Assembly (NCBI GenBank): GCA_929200255.1
Contig: CAKMYZ010000003.1
Span: 1 to 64,000 of the forward strand
Direction of reading: 5' to 3'
Origin: an uncultured Alphaproteobacteria bacterium
Lineage (GTDB): Bacteria; Pseudomonadota; Alphaproteobacteria; Rhodobacterales; Rhodobacteraceae
Length of the DNA: 64,000 bases
This document shows positions 9,252 through 18,885 of the stretch, piece after piece; the first letter of the stretch is position 1, and every line of letters begins with the position of its first letter. A program made the position numbers and the translations under genes. The notes below the pieces were generated by a model. That model did not search any database. It worked only from the letters and a program-made list of their open reading frames with translations, and was not told the origin of the DNA.

Positions 9252-10816
9252 TCATCTCGTTCTTCTCTAGTGGAACCGGTGGCGGTGCCGCCCCCATTGG
9301 CTACCTGACCGCACGCGAAGTCCTGGCCTACGACGAGAACCGCAATTTAATCCGCGATGACAACGGTGAGCCCCAAACCAAAATACGCGACCCGCTGCCC
9401 GAGGTGCTGCACGGCAATCCCGATCAGACCCGCGACCTGATCGATGCGAGCTCCAACAAATGGAGCTACACGGCGGGCGTGATCAGCTTTGCCGACAGCG
9501 ATGATCCCAGTCCCGCCGCCCAGCAAGAGGCCATTGAGCTATTTGAGGCTCTGGCCTTTGCTGGGCTGGACAGGGATCAATACGATTGTCTCTGGGTGCG
9601 CCACTCGCATGAAGGCAATGTCGAGCTGCACTTCTGCGCGCCACGCCTTGAGCTCAGCACGGGCAAGGCGCTGAACATCGCACCGCCAGGCCATGAGAAC
9701 GCCTTTTCCAGCCTGCGCGATTTGATGAACAAGACGCACGGTTGGGCAGACCCTTTGGACCCAGAACGCGCCCGCGAAGTGCGGGCGACAATTGAGGCTT
9801 CAACACGTGCGCAAGGGCGCGAGGCGCTACATGATTGGATCCTCGATCAGATCAGCGTCGGCACAATCACCGACCGCGTTAGCATGATCGACGCTCTGGC
9901 CGATGCAGGCTTCGAAATTCCCCGGACCAGCAAGAACTACATCACCGCCAAAGACCCCGACACCGGCGAGCGCTGGCGTTTGAAAGGAGAGATTTTCCAT
10001 GACGACTGGCAAACCGAACCGCCTAGCAGAGAAATTGAACGCGGACCTGGAGACAATCCGGAGGGACCACGCCGCCTTGATGGCATCTCAGTTGGAGAGC
10101 TTCAGGAGCGATTTCAGCAGCATTGCGACCAGCGCGCTGCATACAATCGAGACCGATATCAGGTTCTTTCTCAGCGACAGCAAGAGCGAGTTGGAGAGGC
10201 GGAGCGAAACGATCCGGCGCTGGCTGACGATCTCGCCCTGGGTGATTGCGGGGATGATCTCAGTCTGGATCGCGACAGTGCTGATGGCGAGTTGGATTTG
10301 GACGGGTTTGATGGCGCATTCGGAGATGACGGAACTTGGCCTGACACGGATCGAACAGTCCGGGCAGACATGGGTGACGCTGGACCCGAATCGGACCGAA
10401 TTGAAGACCTGCACCATGGCCGGGACGCCGATCATCTGCATCGAGATCAAGGAGCCTTAGATGACCAATCCACCGACAACACCTCTGACAGCTTTGGAGC
10501 GCGAATTGCTAGAATCCGTCGAACGGTTGGTGACGGCCTGCGAGAGCTCAGCCAAGGAATTGCACGCCTTGGAGAAACGCTCGACCAGCAGGATCGAAAG
10601 CAAGGTGAATGGCTTGGCGCATTGCGTGGCGCTATTGATGAAATCACATCTCACGTCCGTCACCACATTGGCCGACTTGCTGCGCGAGGAGCAGAATTAC
10701 GAGACGCTTCGGGCGGGATTAGAGACCAGCTGGAAACTAGCGAAAGACGCCGAGAAGCGGCTGACCGAGAGCTAGATGCCCGTGAGAACCACCGCAGCGC
10801 GGGACACTCGCTTTGA
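9248..10816 (+). CDS. mobA: Relaxase/mobilization nuclease, MobA/MbeA-like (HEN-type MOBP)
   Basis: MIISFFSSGTGGGAAPIGYLT N-terminus and HSHEGNVELHFCAPRLEL motif. Starts within the mobC stop. Confidence 0.82.
   Translation: MIISFFSSGTGGGAAPIGYLTAREVLAYDENRNLIRDDNGEPQTKIRDPLPEVLHGNPDQTRDLIDASSNKWSYTAGVISFADSDDPSPAAQQEAIELFEALAFAGLDRDQYDCLWVRHSHEGNVELHFCAPRLELSTGKALNIAPPGHENAFSSLRDLMNKTHGWADPLDPERAREVRATIEASTRAQGREALHDWILDQISVGTITDRVSMIDALADAGFEIPRTSKNYITAKDPDTGERWRLKGEIFHDDWQTEPPSREIERGPGDNPEGPRRLDGISVGELQERFQQHCDQRAAYNRDRYQVLSQRQQERVGEAERNDPALADDLALGDCGDDLSLDRDSADGELDLDGFDGAFGDDGTWPDTDRTVRADMGDAGPESDRIEDLHHGRDADHLHRDQGALDDQSTDNTSDSFGARIARIRRTVGDGLRELSQGIARLGETLDQQDRKQGEWLGALRGAIDEITSHVRHHIGRLAARGAELRDASGGIRDQLETSERRREAADRELDARENHRSAGHSL
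9999..10460 (+). CDS. Nested mobilization protein, MbeB/MobB-like, out of frame inside mobA
   Basis: 153-aa ORF with an internal TM segment (TISPWVIAGMISVWIATVLMASWIW) fully overlapping mobA; abuts the next ORF (TAG-ATG). Confidence 0.68.
   Translation: MTTGKPNRLAEKLNADLETIRRDHAALMASQLESFRSDFSSIATSALHTIETDIRFFLSDSKSELERRSETIRRWLTISPWVIAGMISVWIATVLMASWIWTGLMAHSEMTELGLTRIEQSGQTWVTLDPNRTELKTCTMAGTPIICIEIKEP
10461..10775 (+). CDS. Nested small mobilization protein, MbeD-like, out of frame inside mobA
   Basis: 104-aa coiled-coil-like ORF starting directly after the previous stop codon, same frame. Confidence 0.55.
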   Translation: MTNPPTTPLTALERELLESVERLVTACESSAKELHALEKRSTSRIESKVNGLAHCVALLMKSHLTSVTTLADLLREEQNYETLRAGLETSWKLAKDAEKRLTES

Positions 10817-10995
10817 CGAATTTCGAAGCCGCAGAAAGGCACAACATGCAATTCGACCACACCCAATTCACGCTCGGTTTCCGGCAAGCCCTAGAATACG
10901 GCATCGACTATCGCGACCATGAAAAAGTCGATCGCTTGCCCAAACCAACGACGAAGACTATGAAAACCAGACCCGCAGACTCTCGTTATGAATGA
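10813..10995 (+). CDS. Small hypothetical protein
   Basis: 60-aa ORF overlapping the mobA stop. Confidence 0.35.
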   Translation: MTNFEAAERHNMQFDHTQFTLGFRQALEYGIDYRDHEKVDRLPKPTTKTMKTRPADSRYE

Positions 10996-11288
10996 GGGAG
11001 CCTCGGGGGGCAGGTCAATCCCACTAATGGCCATCGCTGGCGTCTAGGGCGACTAGAACGACATTCGCTGTCTATTCATCGATCAGTATGGCCAAACTTA
11101 TCGTCGCCATATCACCTGCAGTGCGGGTCAGTACATCATCCGTGAGCTAGATTTGAACGCGAAGCAGATACAAGTAGGGGAAGAGTTTGTGGTGGAGAAT
11201 GAATAACTAGCATCGTTTCGGATGTTTTCTTCAGTGAGAATGCACCCTATGCAATCCCAAAGAACGGACGTTGAGGTATTGGACTCAC

Positions 11289-14200
11289 CTAAATCCCTTC
11301 AACCAATTCAATTAGTCTCAGGTAACGATGATCCGCCCTTAGATCAGGCGATGTTTCACTCACTAACGCCAGAATTTTCGGTAACTCGTAGGGAATTCGG
11401 CTGGGGACCTGTGGTGTTACAGTGTCTAGTAGATCGAGTGTTTCCGCTGGGAACTGCGCTGTGATCGGTTCGTCTTCACCGACCTCTCTGGTAAAACGGT
11501 AGAACGGATAACGGTCAGTTTCGACTGGGACCAAGAAACGCTTCACTGAGGCGTACACCACTGGAAAACTGGGTCCAGTATCGTCCAGCATACTAATCCA
11601 CGACTCGACAGATGAAGCGGTGCGATAGATGCGTTCTCTCGGCCAGACTTCGTTCAAGAAAGGTGCTACTAGCCCCTCCCAGCCGTCGTCATTCTCTTGG
11701 CCAACTCTTCCTAACCACCAGATGAATTGGTTGCGTGTATCATCAGACATCTCACGAAGCACACGACGCATTTGCTGTTTGCTGATACCGTCGTCCTCAT
11801 CACGTTTGAACAGGTACAAGAAACCCAACCATTGAGTGGCGACCTTTGCCAGATCGCGATCCCATGTCTGGTTCTCAACCCATGGCACAGCTTGCAACAG
11901 GAATGGCTTAACAAGGACTGCCAGAGGTGACCACGGAACTCGATTGCTACACAGGAACCCATTCCAAGCTGGTTCAGCGGCGGTGTGATCGAATGCCAGC
12001 ATAGGAATGAGGCGATGTTCGACCCACGCTGGGTCAACGTACATCAACCAATTCAGCTTGCTGAAGGTAATTGAAACAGCGTGGTCGGAACCCTCACCCG
12101 GTGACGCGAAAAGGCGTTCAATGCGGTTCTTGATGTAGTCTGGGATCAGCGAGTTTTGTTCCTGCTTTTCACCAGGTACGGCATGGAACAAAGCCTCTGC
12201 ACACATTCCCAGAGGCCCGTTAATGGCGTGTTGGTATGTGCGACGTGATTGGGGGATAACCTCACCGCCACGACTTACTTCTCCGATCCCGCTTTCGGTG
12301 GCGTTGTCACCACCACCGACAACGCCGTCCACGACACTATCAAACACGGCCCAAGCAAGTTCGCCATCGAACTCGATCAGCTTTGTGATGTTCTGTTCCA
12401 ACCACCGACAGACAGTGTGTCTCAATTCCACGATCACAGCAGGAGGAAGGTGGCTTAGACGGTGCAGAAACACCCTTCGGAGCCTCGGTGCGATATCAGC
12501 AGGAATCTCGTTGATCATGGCTGACCAAAACACCTGTGGGTAATCGTTCTCTCTTGCCGCAACCGAAAGCGCAGATAGAGCTTTGCGTGGGTTTGCTTTA
12601 ACCAGACCCGTGAAGGGGCGCTTCTCTGTGAAGCTCCCAAAGTCCCGTTGCAGGTCCTCTTTAGCACGTGGAATGATCTCATCGACGGCGAGGTCAACTA
12701 CTGCATCGGGTGTCTCATCCGTGCCAACCCACCCAACATGAGAACCATTTTCGGTGACCGTGGAGGTCGCCCACCCATCGCTCCAGTTCTCAAAGGTATC
12801 AATGACAGCAGCAAGGCGTTCACTTTGATCCCCCACAAGTTCACATCCCTGCATTTCCAAGTAACGTGCATATCTTGCAATGAACTCGTCGCGCCTGCTC
12901 GGATACACATCATCGGACCAGTAGCTTTCTTGATCTGGCCCGCTGAGAAGCCGTTCACCAAGTTGATCGCGAAGCGGCTCTGCAAACGCCGACCACCTGT
13001 CAACCAGAAGAAAGATAAGTTCCCGCGCTACATCGATATCCCAGAAAGTATCCTGGCGAAGTGCAAGGACACGCTGTCCAACCTCTTCAGGCCCGAACAA
13101 GTCTTCTTTTGACAAAGCGTAGAGGACCAGTTTCTTGAAGAAGAATTGGTCTTCAATTGGCCACGTCAGGAAATGCCCCAGTGCAATATCGGGTGCCGCC
13201 AATACCAGTCGTTCAAACAGTTCAACGAAGAACTCCATCGCGTCGGCGGCTTCGTTGTGCCGATCTTTCCCATCCACCTCACGATCAGGGTAACAGGTTG
13301 GCGTGACAAAATAGGTCGTACCAATATCTGACAGCATCCCTGAAGCGGCCTTCATCGCGCCTTCGAGTAGGCAAAACACCTGAGGAAGCACTTCGTCGGG
13401 TACAGTCAGGTCATCTTTGTGGCGTTCTAAGAACTTCACTTCGAAATGTCCCAGATGACCAAGTTCTATGTCTGGCCAGTTCGCTGTAGGAGGACGCGCA
13501 CCTGCTAAGCTGTGGGGTGGTTTGATATCCAACTTTGGTGCAGCAACACGACCAAACTCACGCAGAACGCTTGGGGACCAACCTTCATTTGCAACCCGTC
13601 TTTTTAAGTCAAACCAGTCGCCATCCCATTCGCGGTTCCGAGGGTCCTTGTGATGATCAATGATCAAGCTCCAGATGTGCCGAGCTTTGTCATCAAGTTC
13701 CTTGTTCTGATCCAGACGCCATTCGATGTGGTTCAGCAAACGCGGATGCAAACCATTCTGCTTGATGGCCCACCAAGCAATAACAGGGCTGGATAGATGA
13801 TCCCCGATCCATCTCAACAAATGCCACAGACGTGGTGGGACGTTGGTGTGGCCGTCGGGTGTTCTGCCACCAAGTCGATGTGCATCAGTTGGGTTTTCAT
13901 CGCCATGTTGCCACGACAGCAAGGTTTCGTTGAAGATTCCTCGGCGGTAGTCGTCATCGGTAAGGTTCTGAAGATCATCGTCCAATCCGTATGCCAAATT
14001 CGGCTCAAACACCTCGGCATCATCACCATAGCCACTGACCCGCTTCGCCGACCGAATGAAACCGCTGAATACACACACCCATTCTGGGTGTGTTGGATGT
14101 TCAGCATCCGCCAACAGCTTGGCACCAGGTACGGAGCGCACCACATGCGCGACCTGACCTCGTTGGTACGGGTGCAGTGACTTCGGGTCCTGCTCTGTTG

Positions 14201-15089
14201 TCGCAATTACCGCCCTTCGCCAGTCCCTAGGATCGTCTGCTCGATCTGCCCAAGCTTCCATGGTCTGCCAAAGGTCAGGATGATCGGAGTAGGCAATTGC
14301 CGTGACACCACGATCACGCCACTTGGCTTCGATGTCTTCGGGTGCTCCTTTGTCGAAAGCGTAGATTCGTGTGCGATCAAACTGCCCATCATGGTTCAAG
14401 CCCTGCAGCAAATATTTGATCGGTGGATCTTCAGCTTGATAGCCGACCAGCACCACCGTGTAATGCTCTAGTAGATTGCGTATGAAATTCGTGGCCCAGG
14501 CTTCCGAAAGGTATGCGCGACCGAAATCAGCACTGCTTAGTACATACGGGTGCTGTTCAGCATCTTCGTTGGCGAGCCGTCCATGGAGATAAGTGATACC
14601 CTCAACCGAGCGTCCGAATGCGAGGTCAGGGAAGGCTGGAGGTACAAATGTTGGCAAATCACTATCCAGTTCGAACAGAAGGTCGAAGTTGGTAGTAACG
14701 ATCTGTGCTATGCCGTTAGGACTGGTTGAGATGCGCTTGACCAAGCTGTGGTGATGACCAACTGGACCGCTTCCTGCCGAAGCCTGAAGGCGTTCCGTGA
14801 CGAGAGCATTCACCTCATCGCGCCCGTACTCCAGGTGAAGCAGGTTGAAAATTTGGTCCAGCGGCATGTTTGTGCCAGTCGGATCATCAATCCAAGGTTG
14901 GAATGCCCGCATGATTTCGGACTCCTCAGGTGGATCAAAGAAGTCGATAACATGTTGAGTTAGGCCGATGAAGCTCGGCATACCAGATGGCAATGAAACA
15001 CCAGCGCCGCAGAGGAAAACAACCCGGCCCGCATCACTGCGTTCCAGTAAGACATCAGGGATGATTGGACCGTTTGCGTGAAATCTCAT
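11289..15089 (-). CDS. Large SIR2-domain protein (1266 aa), candidate NAD-consuming defense effector
   Basis: N-terminal RVVFLCGAGVSLPSGMPSF (GAG NAD-binding motif), IAQIVTTNFDLLFE (TTNFD), GITYLHGRL (catalytic-like HG) and VVLVGYQAEDPPIKYLL. Long uncharacterised C-terminal region. Confidence 0.85.
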   Translation of the reverse strand: MRFHANGPIIPDVLLERSDAGRVVFLCGAGVSLPSGMPSFIGLTQHVIDFFDPPEESEIMRAFQPWIDDPTGTNMPLDQIFNLLHLEYGRDEVNALVTERLQASAGSGPVGHHHSLVKRISTSPNGIAQIVTTNFDLLFELDSDLPTFVPPAFPDLAFGRSVEGITYLHGRLANEDAEQHPYVLSSADFGRAYLSEAWATNFIRNLLEHYTVVLVGYQAEDPPIKYLLQGLNHDGQFDRTRIYAFDKGAPEDIEAKWRDRGVTAIAYSDHPDLWQTMEAWADRADDPRDWRRAVIATTEQDPKSLHPYQRGQVAHVVRSVPGAKLLADAEHPTHPEWVCVFSGFIRSAKRVSGYGDDAEVFEPNLAYGLDDDLQNLTDDDYRRGIFNETLLSWQHGDENPTDAHRLGGRTPDGHTNVPPRLWHLLRWIGDHLSSPVIAWWAIKQNGLHPRLLNHIEWRLDQNKELDDKARHIWSLIIDHHKDPRNREWDGDWFDLKRRVANEGWSPSVLREFGRVAAPKLDIKPPHSLAGARPPTANWPDIELGHLGHFEVKFLERHKDDLTVPDEVLPQVFCLLEGAMKAASGMLSDIGTTYFVTPTCYPDREVDGKDRHNEAADAMEFFVELFERLVLAAPDIALGHFLTWPIEDQFFFKKLVLYALSKEDLFGPEEVGQRVLALRQDTFWDIDVARELIFLLVDRWSAFAEPLRDQLGERLLSGPDQESYWSDDVYPSRRDEFIARYARYLEMQGCELVGDQSERLAAVIDTFENWSDGWATSTVTENGSHVGWVGTDETPDAVVDLAVDEIIPRAKEDLQRDFGSFTEKRPFTGLVKANPRKALSALSVAARENDYPQVFWSAMINEIPADIAPRLRRVFLHRLSHLPPAVIVELRHTVCRWLEQNITKLIEFDGELAWAVFDSVVDGVVGGGDNATESGIGEVSRGGEVIPQSRRTYQHAINGPLGMCAEALFHAVPGEKQEQNSLIPDYIKNRIERLFASPGEGSDHAVSITFSKLNWLMYVDPAWVEHRLIPMLAFDHTAAEPAWNGFLCSNRVPWSPLAVLVKPFLLQAVPWVENQTWDRDLAKVATQWLGFLYLFKRDEDDGISKQQMRRVLREMSDDTRNQFIWWLGRVGQENDDGWEGLVAPFLNEVWPRERIYRTASSVESWISMLDDTGPSFPVVYASVKRFLVPVETDRYPFYRFTREVGEDEPITAQFPAETLDLLDTVTPQVPSRIPYELPKILALVSETSPDLRADHRYLRLIELVEGI

Positions 15090-17071
15090 TGGCTATTGAC
15101 CCGCTTTCGCGTCATCCAGCTAAGGTCAGTTGAATTTCCGTTTGTGAACTCTTCAAACTGCCGTAGTTCCCACTTCTCGATGATTGTTGAGTTGATGTGG
15201 TCTATCAGGTTGTTGATTTGGACATTCCTCGGCTTGCTCTTTGATCTTGCAACCCGATTTTTCAGTTCAACTTGGACTTCTCTCCACCACGGACCCTCAG
15301 CATCCAAAAGTTCTGGCCGGGATTCGTAGCGATCCTTAATGCTTCCAACGACGAGCCGTTCGTCGTGGCGTGATAGACTGAACCAGGCATCGACAAAGGT
15401 CGCTGCGTCAATGGTCGCTAGTATCGGCACATTCAAATAGCGCTGCTCAGGTGCGTGATTGATAACGGTAAGGTTTCCAAAGAAGCGTATCCAATCTTCA
15501 GTGAGAAACTCTAGAAGTTGTTTGCCAGCATCTCCACTCAGCCAAGCCTGGTGCCATGCGTCCATCTTCTCCACCAGATAGTTCAGTACCTCCCTAAATT
15601 CATCGTCCTCACGCCCAATGAAGCCAAGGCCATCATACGAGTCTAAGTGACGACCAAACCTCTCGGTGACACCACGACAACGCTCATCTGTTAGCTGTGC
15701 GACGAACTTTTCATCAATGTATGTCTTCATCGCTGCAATCGTATCGGGAACTGTTTGATCAATCAGTTCGTGATCCGCCAGCATAAGGGATACGCCAACG
15801 ACATGAAGAAACTCTCCAACTTCGATGTAGTTGCCGCCTTTCAGTTGTGATTGCATATCTTCGATATCGGACCAGAACTCATGCTCCGAACCATCCGAGA
15901 AATCCCAGTCATAGAGGTGCCACAACCTCTTCCAGGACGGCCAAGACGCGACGCCAGCCACCTCGTTTGATTGGGCTAGTTCGGCATTTAGCCGATTCCC
16001 ATCAACGACCCCAGACGTAAGGATCGAAATCCACTGTTGGACAGTTACGACTGTCGTGATCCCGTTGTGTTGTTCGTATTTCCTAAAGACGCGCTCTTTA
16101 GGAGTCGGTTCCTTATCTTTGTCGAATGAGAACTCATAGACGTGCCGAACTTCCTCTTTGCCATTGTCATACTTGCCCAACAAATCCGAAGGTGTCAGAT
16201 CGGCTGTTTCGTCCGAAAGGTCGAGTTTAAACTCGATGAAGAAAATGAAGAACTGAATGATAAGATTTTGAACCAGTTTGTGGTTCTTACGGTAGCCCTC
16301 GTTCATTTTTTCGAGAATTGAGGCCAGCTGCCAAACGAACTGCCGCAACGCTCTAAGGTTGTGGTATCCCGATCTATCGTAGAGTTCGAGGATGTCGTTC
16401 GTGTAGTGCAATAAAAGCTCACTGACTTCGGACTGTATAATCTCCGCCACGAATGAGGCCAACGCGCTTTCGGGATCACTTTCCAACAAGAAGGAATGCC
16501 CAACGACCTTCTCTTTGAAAGCAATAAAATGGTCGTCAAGCAAATCATCGGTATTCGCACATAGAATCACACGTGTATCACCATGCTCCACAAATCGGTT
16601 CACGACGCCCAATAGTTCTGACATTGGGATTTGGCAGCGCTCCAAGTCATCGAGAACCAACAATGCCCCGTCCATGTTCTTGGCCGATTGTTCGAGTTGC
16701 GAAGTAGCCGCATCCACCACCTTGTTGAGGTTCGCGGTTCCTCCCAAGATGCCGCCTGTACCCAGCGTAAGCGCCCCGCTGAATACTGACCCCGCAAGCC
16801 CAACCCCTTTGTGCAACGTCTTGGTGACCGTGCTGGCACTGGCATAGAAGAGACTGGTCTCAAGAGATTGGATGTCAGCAATGCCAAAGACCGAAAGGTA
16901 TATGGGTTTGCGGTTAGTAAAAGCATCATCTTCCAGAAGCTTCGTTACGAAGTGGGTTTTTCCGCAGCCCCAACGACCTTCGATTAACACCGCAAAATGG
17001 GGTTTTGATTTGGTGTTTGCCCAATTTGTGAGAAATCTCTTAACCTCGGTCCTATCTACGCTCATTTTCAA
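15086..17071 (-). CDS. KAP-family-like P-loop NTPase
   Basis: Walker A LIEGRWGCGKTHFVTKLLE, Walker B-like GALLVLDDLERCQIP, RVILCANTDDL; a hydrophobic Gly-rich insert (GVGLAGSVFSGALTLGTGGILGG) lies between them, as in KAP NTPases. 4-bp ATGA overlap with the SIR2 gene. Confidence 0.8.
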   Translation of the reverse strand: MKMSVDRTEVKRFLTNWANTKSKPHFAVLIEGRWGCGKTHFVTKLLEDDAFTNRKPIYLSVFGIADIQSLETSLFYASASTVTKTLHKGVGLAGSVFSGALTLGTGGILGGTANLNKVVDAATSQLEQSAKNMDGALLVLDDLERCQIPMSELLGVVNRFVEHGDTRVILCANTDDLLDDHFIAFKEKVVGHSFLLESDPESALASFVAEIIQSEVSELLLHYTNDILELYDRSGYHNLRALRQFVWQLASILEKMNEGYRKNHKLVQNLIIQFFIFFIEFKLDLSDETADLTPSDLLGKYDNGKEEVRHVYEFSFDKDKEPTPKERVFRKYEQHNGITTVVTVQQWISILTSGVVDGNRLNAELAQSNEVAGVASWPSWKRLWHLYDWDFSDGSEHEFWSDIEDMQSQLKGGNYIEVGEFLHVVGVSLMLADHELIDQTVPDTIAAMKTYIDEKFVAQLTDERCRGVTERFGRHLDSYDGLGFIGREDDEFREVLNYLVEKMDAWHQAWLSGDAGKQLLEFLTEDWIRFFGNLTVINHAPEQRYLNVPILATIDAATFVDAWFSLSRHDERLVVGSIKDRYESRPELLDAEGPWWREVQVELKNRVARSKSKPRNVQINNLIDHINSTIIEKWELRQFEEFTNGNSTDLSWMTRKRVNSQ

Positions 17072-17199
17072 AACTCGCCACTAAATTGAATAGATCTTTT
17101 TACTGCAGTCGCTGGTGTTCAGGTCGATCGCAGTCCAACAAATATAGCTTTCTTTCGCCAGAAGCTTTGCCATTCTGCCAGATTTTACCCTCTGGGTCG

Positions 17200-17982
17200 T
17201 CAATGAATACAACCTAAGTAGTTTTCTCCAAAACGCTCCATCACAATTGGTGCGACCCGCTCGTTGACGCTTTCATCAATGAATAGCCCCCAAGGATAAA
17301 CGTCGACATTCGCTAGGTCGAAATCATCTTTTGGATTCGGCTTGTTTTGGCTGAGAAATGCATAGCGGATCCCGGCCCACATCTCGAAGCCGAGTTCGAC
17401 CTCGAGACCATCATATACGCTGTCCCCTGGGGCGTTGACGATCACCTTTTTGGTAATATCACCGAGTGCTTCCAACAGCATAATGCTGCACGTATGGGCC
17501 ATGATGTCCGCAAGTTGGATACCCATTACCGCCTTGGAATCCTGTTCAAAGTGGAAGTTGCAGCCTTGGAGCTCCGGATCGCTCGCAACTAAAGCCTCAG
17601 CCGCGCCTTTATGTTTGAAGAGGCCTTCATCAAAGAAGACCTCGTGCTGCTGGCCCTCGAGCCGGGGATGCTTCAGTGCGCTACGCAAAAGCGTCAGCGA
17701 AGCGGGGCCTAATTTCCTAGTGTCTTCTGCACTATCTACAACGCATAGGGCCATTTTGCAGTTGCGAGCGATAAAGTGCTTCAAGCTATCGCGCAGCGCT
17801 TGAAGATCATTGTCATCTTTCATTGTCGCTGAAGATTTGAACTCGAACGTACTCGGATCGAAGTCGTGTTTGCGGAAAAGGGTGCCCATTTCCGCGGTAG
17901 GATCCGCATCACAAATGGCGAATGCTGCAAGTGAAAATCCGGATCTGTGGTGCTTACTGTCGTCCAAAAATAGATAGGCCAT
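17200..17982 (-). CDS. DUF3800-like protein (RNase H-fold-like)
   Basis: MAYLFLDDSKHHRSGFSLAAFAI N-terminus, FFDEGLF, and MGIQLADIMAHTCS motif. Confidence 0.7.
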   Translation of the reverse strand: MAYLFLDDSKHHRSGFSLAAFAICDADPTAEMGTLFRKHDFDPSTFEFKSSATMKDDNDLQALRDSLKHFIARNCKMALCVVDSAEDTRKLGPASLTLLRSALKHPRLEGQQHEVFFDEGLFKHKGAAEALVASDPELQGCNFHFEQDSKAVMGIQLADIMAHTCSIMLLEALGDITKKVIVNAPGDSVYDGLEVELGFEMWAGIRYAFLSQNKPNPKDDFDLANVDVYPWGLFIDESVNERVAPIVMERFGENYLGCIH

Positions 17983-18881
17983 TACTGCTTAAAACAATTC
18001 TCTCTGTGCCAGGTTACAAACTCAGTCCTTGGCCGGTTAGCGAGGCGATCCGGCACCAAGACCTTTCCGGACGAGTTGATCATCGATGTCACGGCTTCGA
18101 TATCGTTGCTCTGGCGGGAAACCAGAATAGTTAGGTCGTCTGCTAACCCAACTAGGCCGCGATCAAACATCCAGTGTGCAGTTCCGGATAGGGCGAGCCC
18201 GTTGCTGACTATGTCAGGGCCGTCATGCTCTACAGGTCTGATATGAGCAGCTTCCACTTCAGCTCGGCCACCGCCATTGATCAGGCGTAAACCAGTTATG
18301 GCGCAGCGCTCCCCATAGGCGCGCAGGACGTTCTTCCTGAAATTACGGTCGCGAACCGCGCGATTGGTTAGTTGGTTGACTCGTTCCCGAGCAGGCATGT
18401 GCTGGAAAGTTGTTTGCGCGTCCTGGAACCCTGGCAACTGCATCGTGTCGCCCACGCGAGGCAGGATGTCCTCATCTCGTCCAAGACCACGTTCGACTAT
18501 TCGGGCAAAGTCTTCAGCTGAAAGGGTTCTTAATGCGGCTTGCGCGCGTCCGGATATCTTGCCTTGATCGTTCAGCAATCCTCTTTCGATGATTGAATTC
18601 TCGTCTCGGAATGAAACAGGGTCGCCGAAATCAAGATACGTTCCTGGCTCGATCACCGCCAGGAACATGTCCTGCTTCCTAGGATCCGGAATGATCTCCT
18701 GGACCTTAGCGACAGCAAAGTACCCTTTGGTCTCTTTGACTTTGCTTGGCTCCAGGTAGACGATCCAATCCCCTTCGCACTGTTGGGCACGCGATAGGTA
18801 TTGCTTGGGAAACTGATACCGCTCCGACGGAATGTCGTCGTAGATCGAGTCGCTGCGATGGATGAAGATACCGAAGGCCAT
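17982..18881 (-). CDS. HNH endonuclease with N-terminal PUA/EVE-like region
   Basis: CAITGLRLINGGGRAEVEAAHIRPVEHDGPDIVSNGLALSGTAHWMFDRGLVGL HNH signature. N-terminal GDWIVYLEPSKVKETKGYFAVAKVQEI resembles PUA-like readers (tentative). Confidence 0.78.
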   Translation of the reverse strand: MAFGIFIHRSDSIYDDIPSERYQFPKQYLSRAQQCEGDWIVYLEPSKVKETKGYFAVAKVQEIIPDPRKQDMFLAVIEPGTYLDFGDPVSFRDENSIIERGLLNDQGKISGRAQAALRTLSAEDFARIVERGLGRDEDILPRVGDTMQLPGFQDAQTTFQHMPARERVNQLTNRAVRDRNFRKNVLRAYGERCAITGLRLINGGGRAEVEAAHIRPVEHDGPDIVSNGLALSGTAHWMFDRGLVGLADDLTILVSRQSNDIEAVTSMINSSGKVLVPDRLANRPRTEFVTWHRENCFKQ

Positions 18882-18885
18882 CGGA

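Noticed and set aside
11289-17071. Firm assignment to a named defense system (e.g. DSR1/DSR2, SIR2-HerA, Qat, Avs)
   Set aside because: Motifs show SIR2 and KAP-like folds only; without HMM searches naming a specific system would be unsupported.
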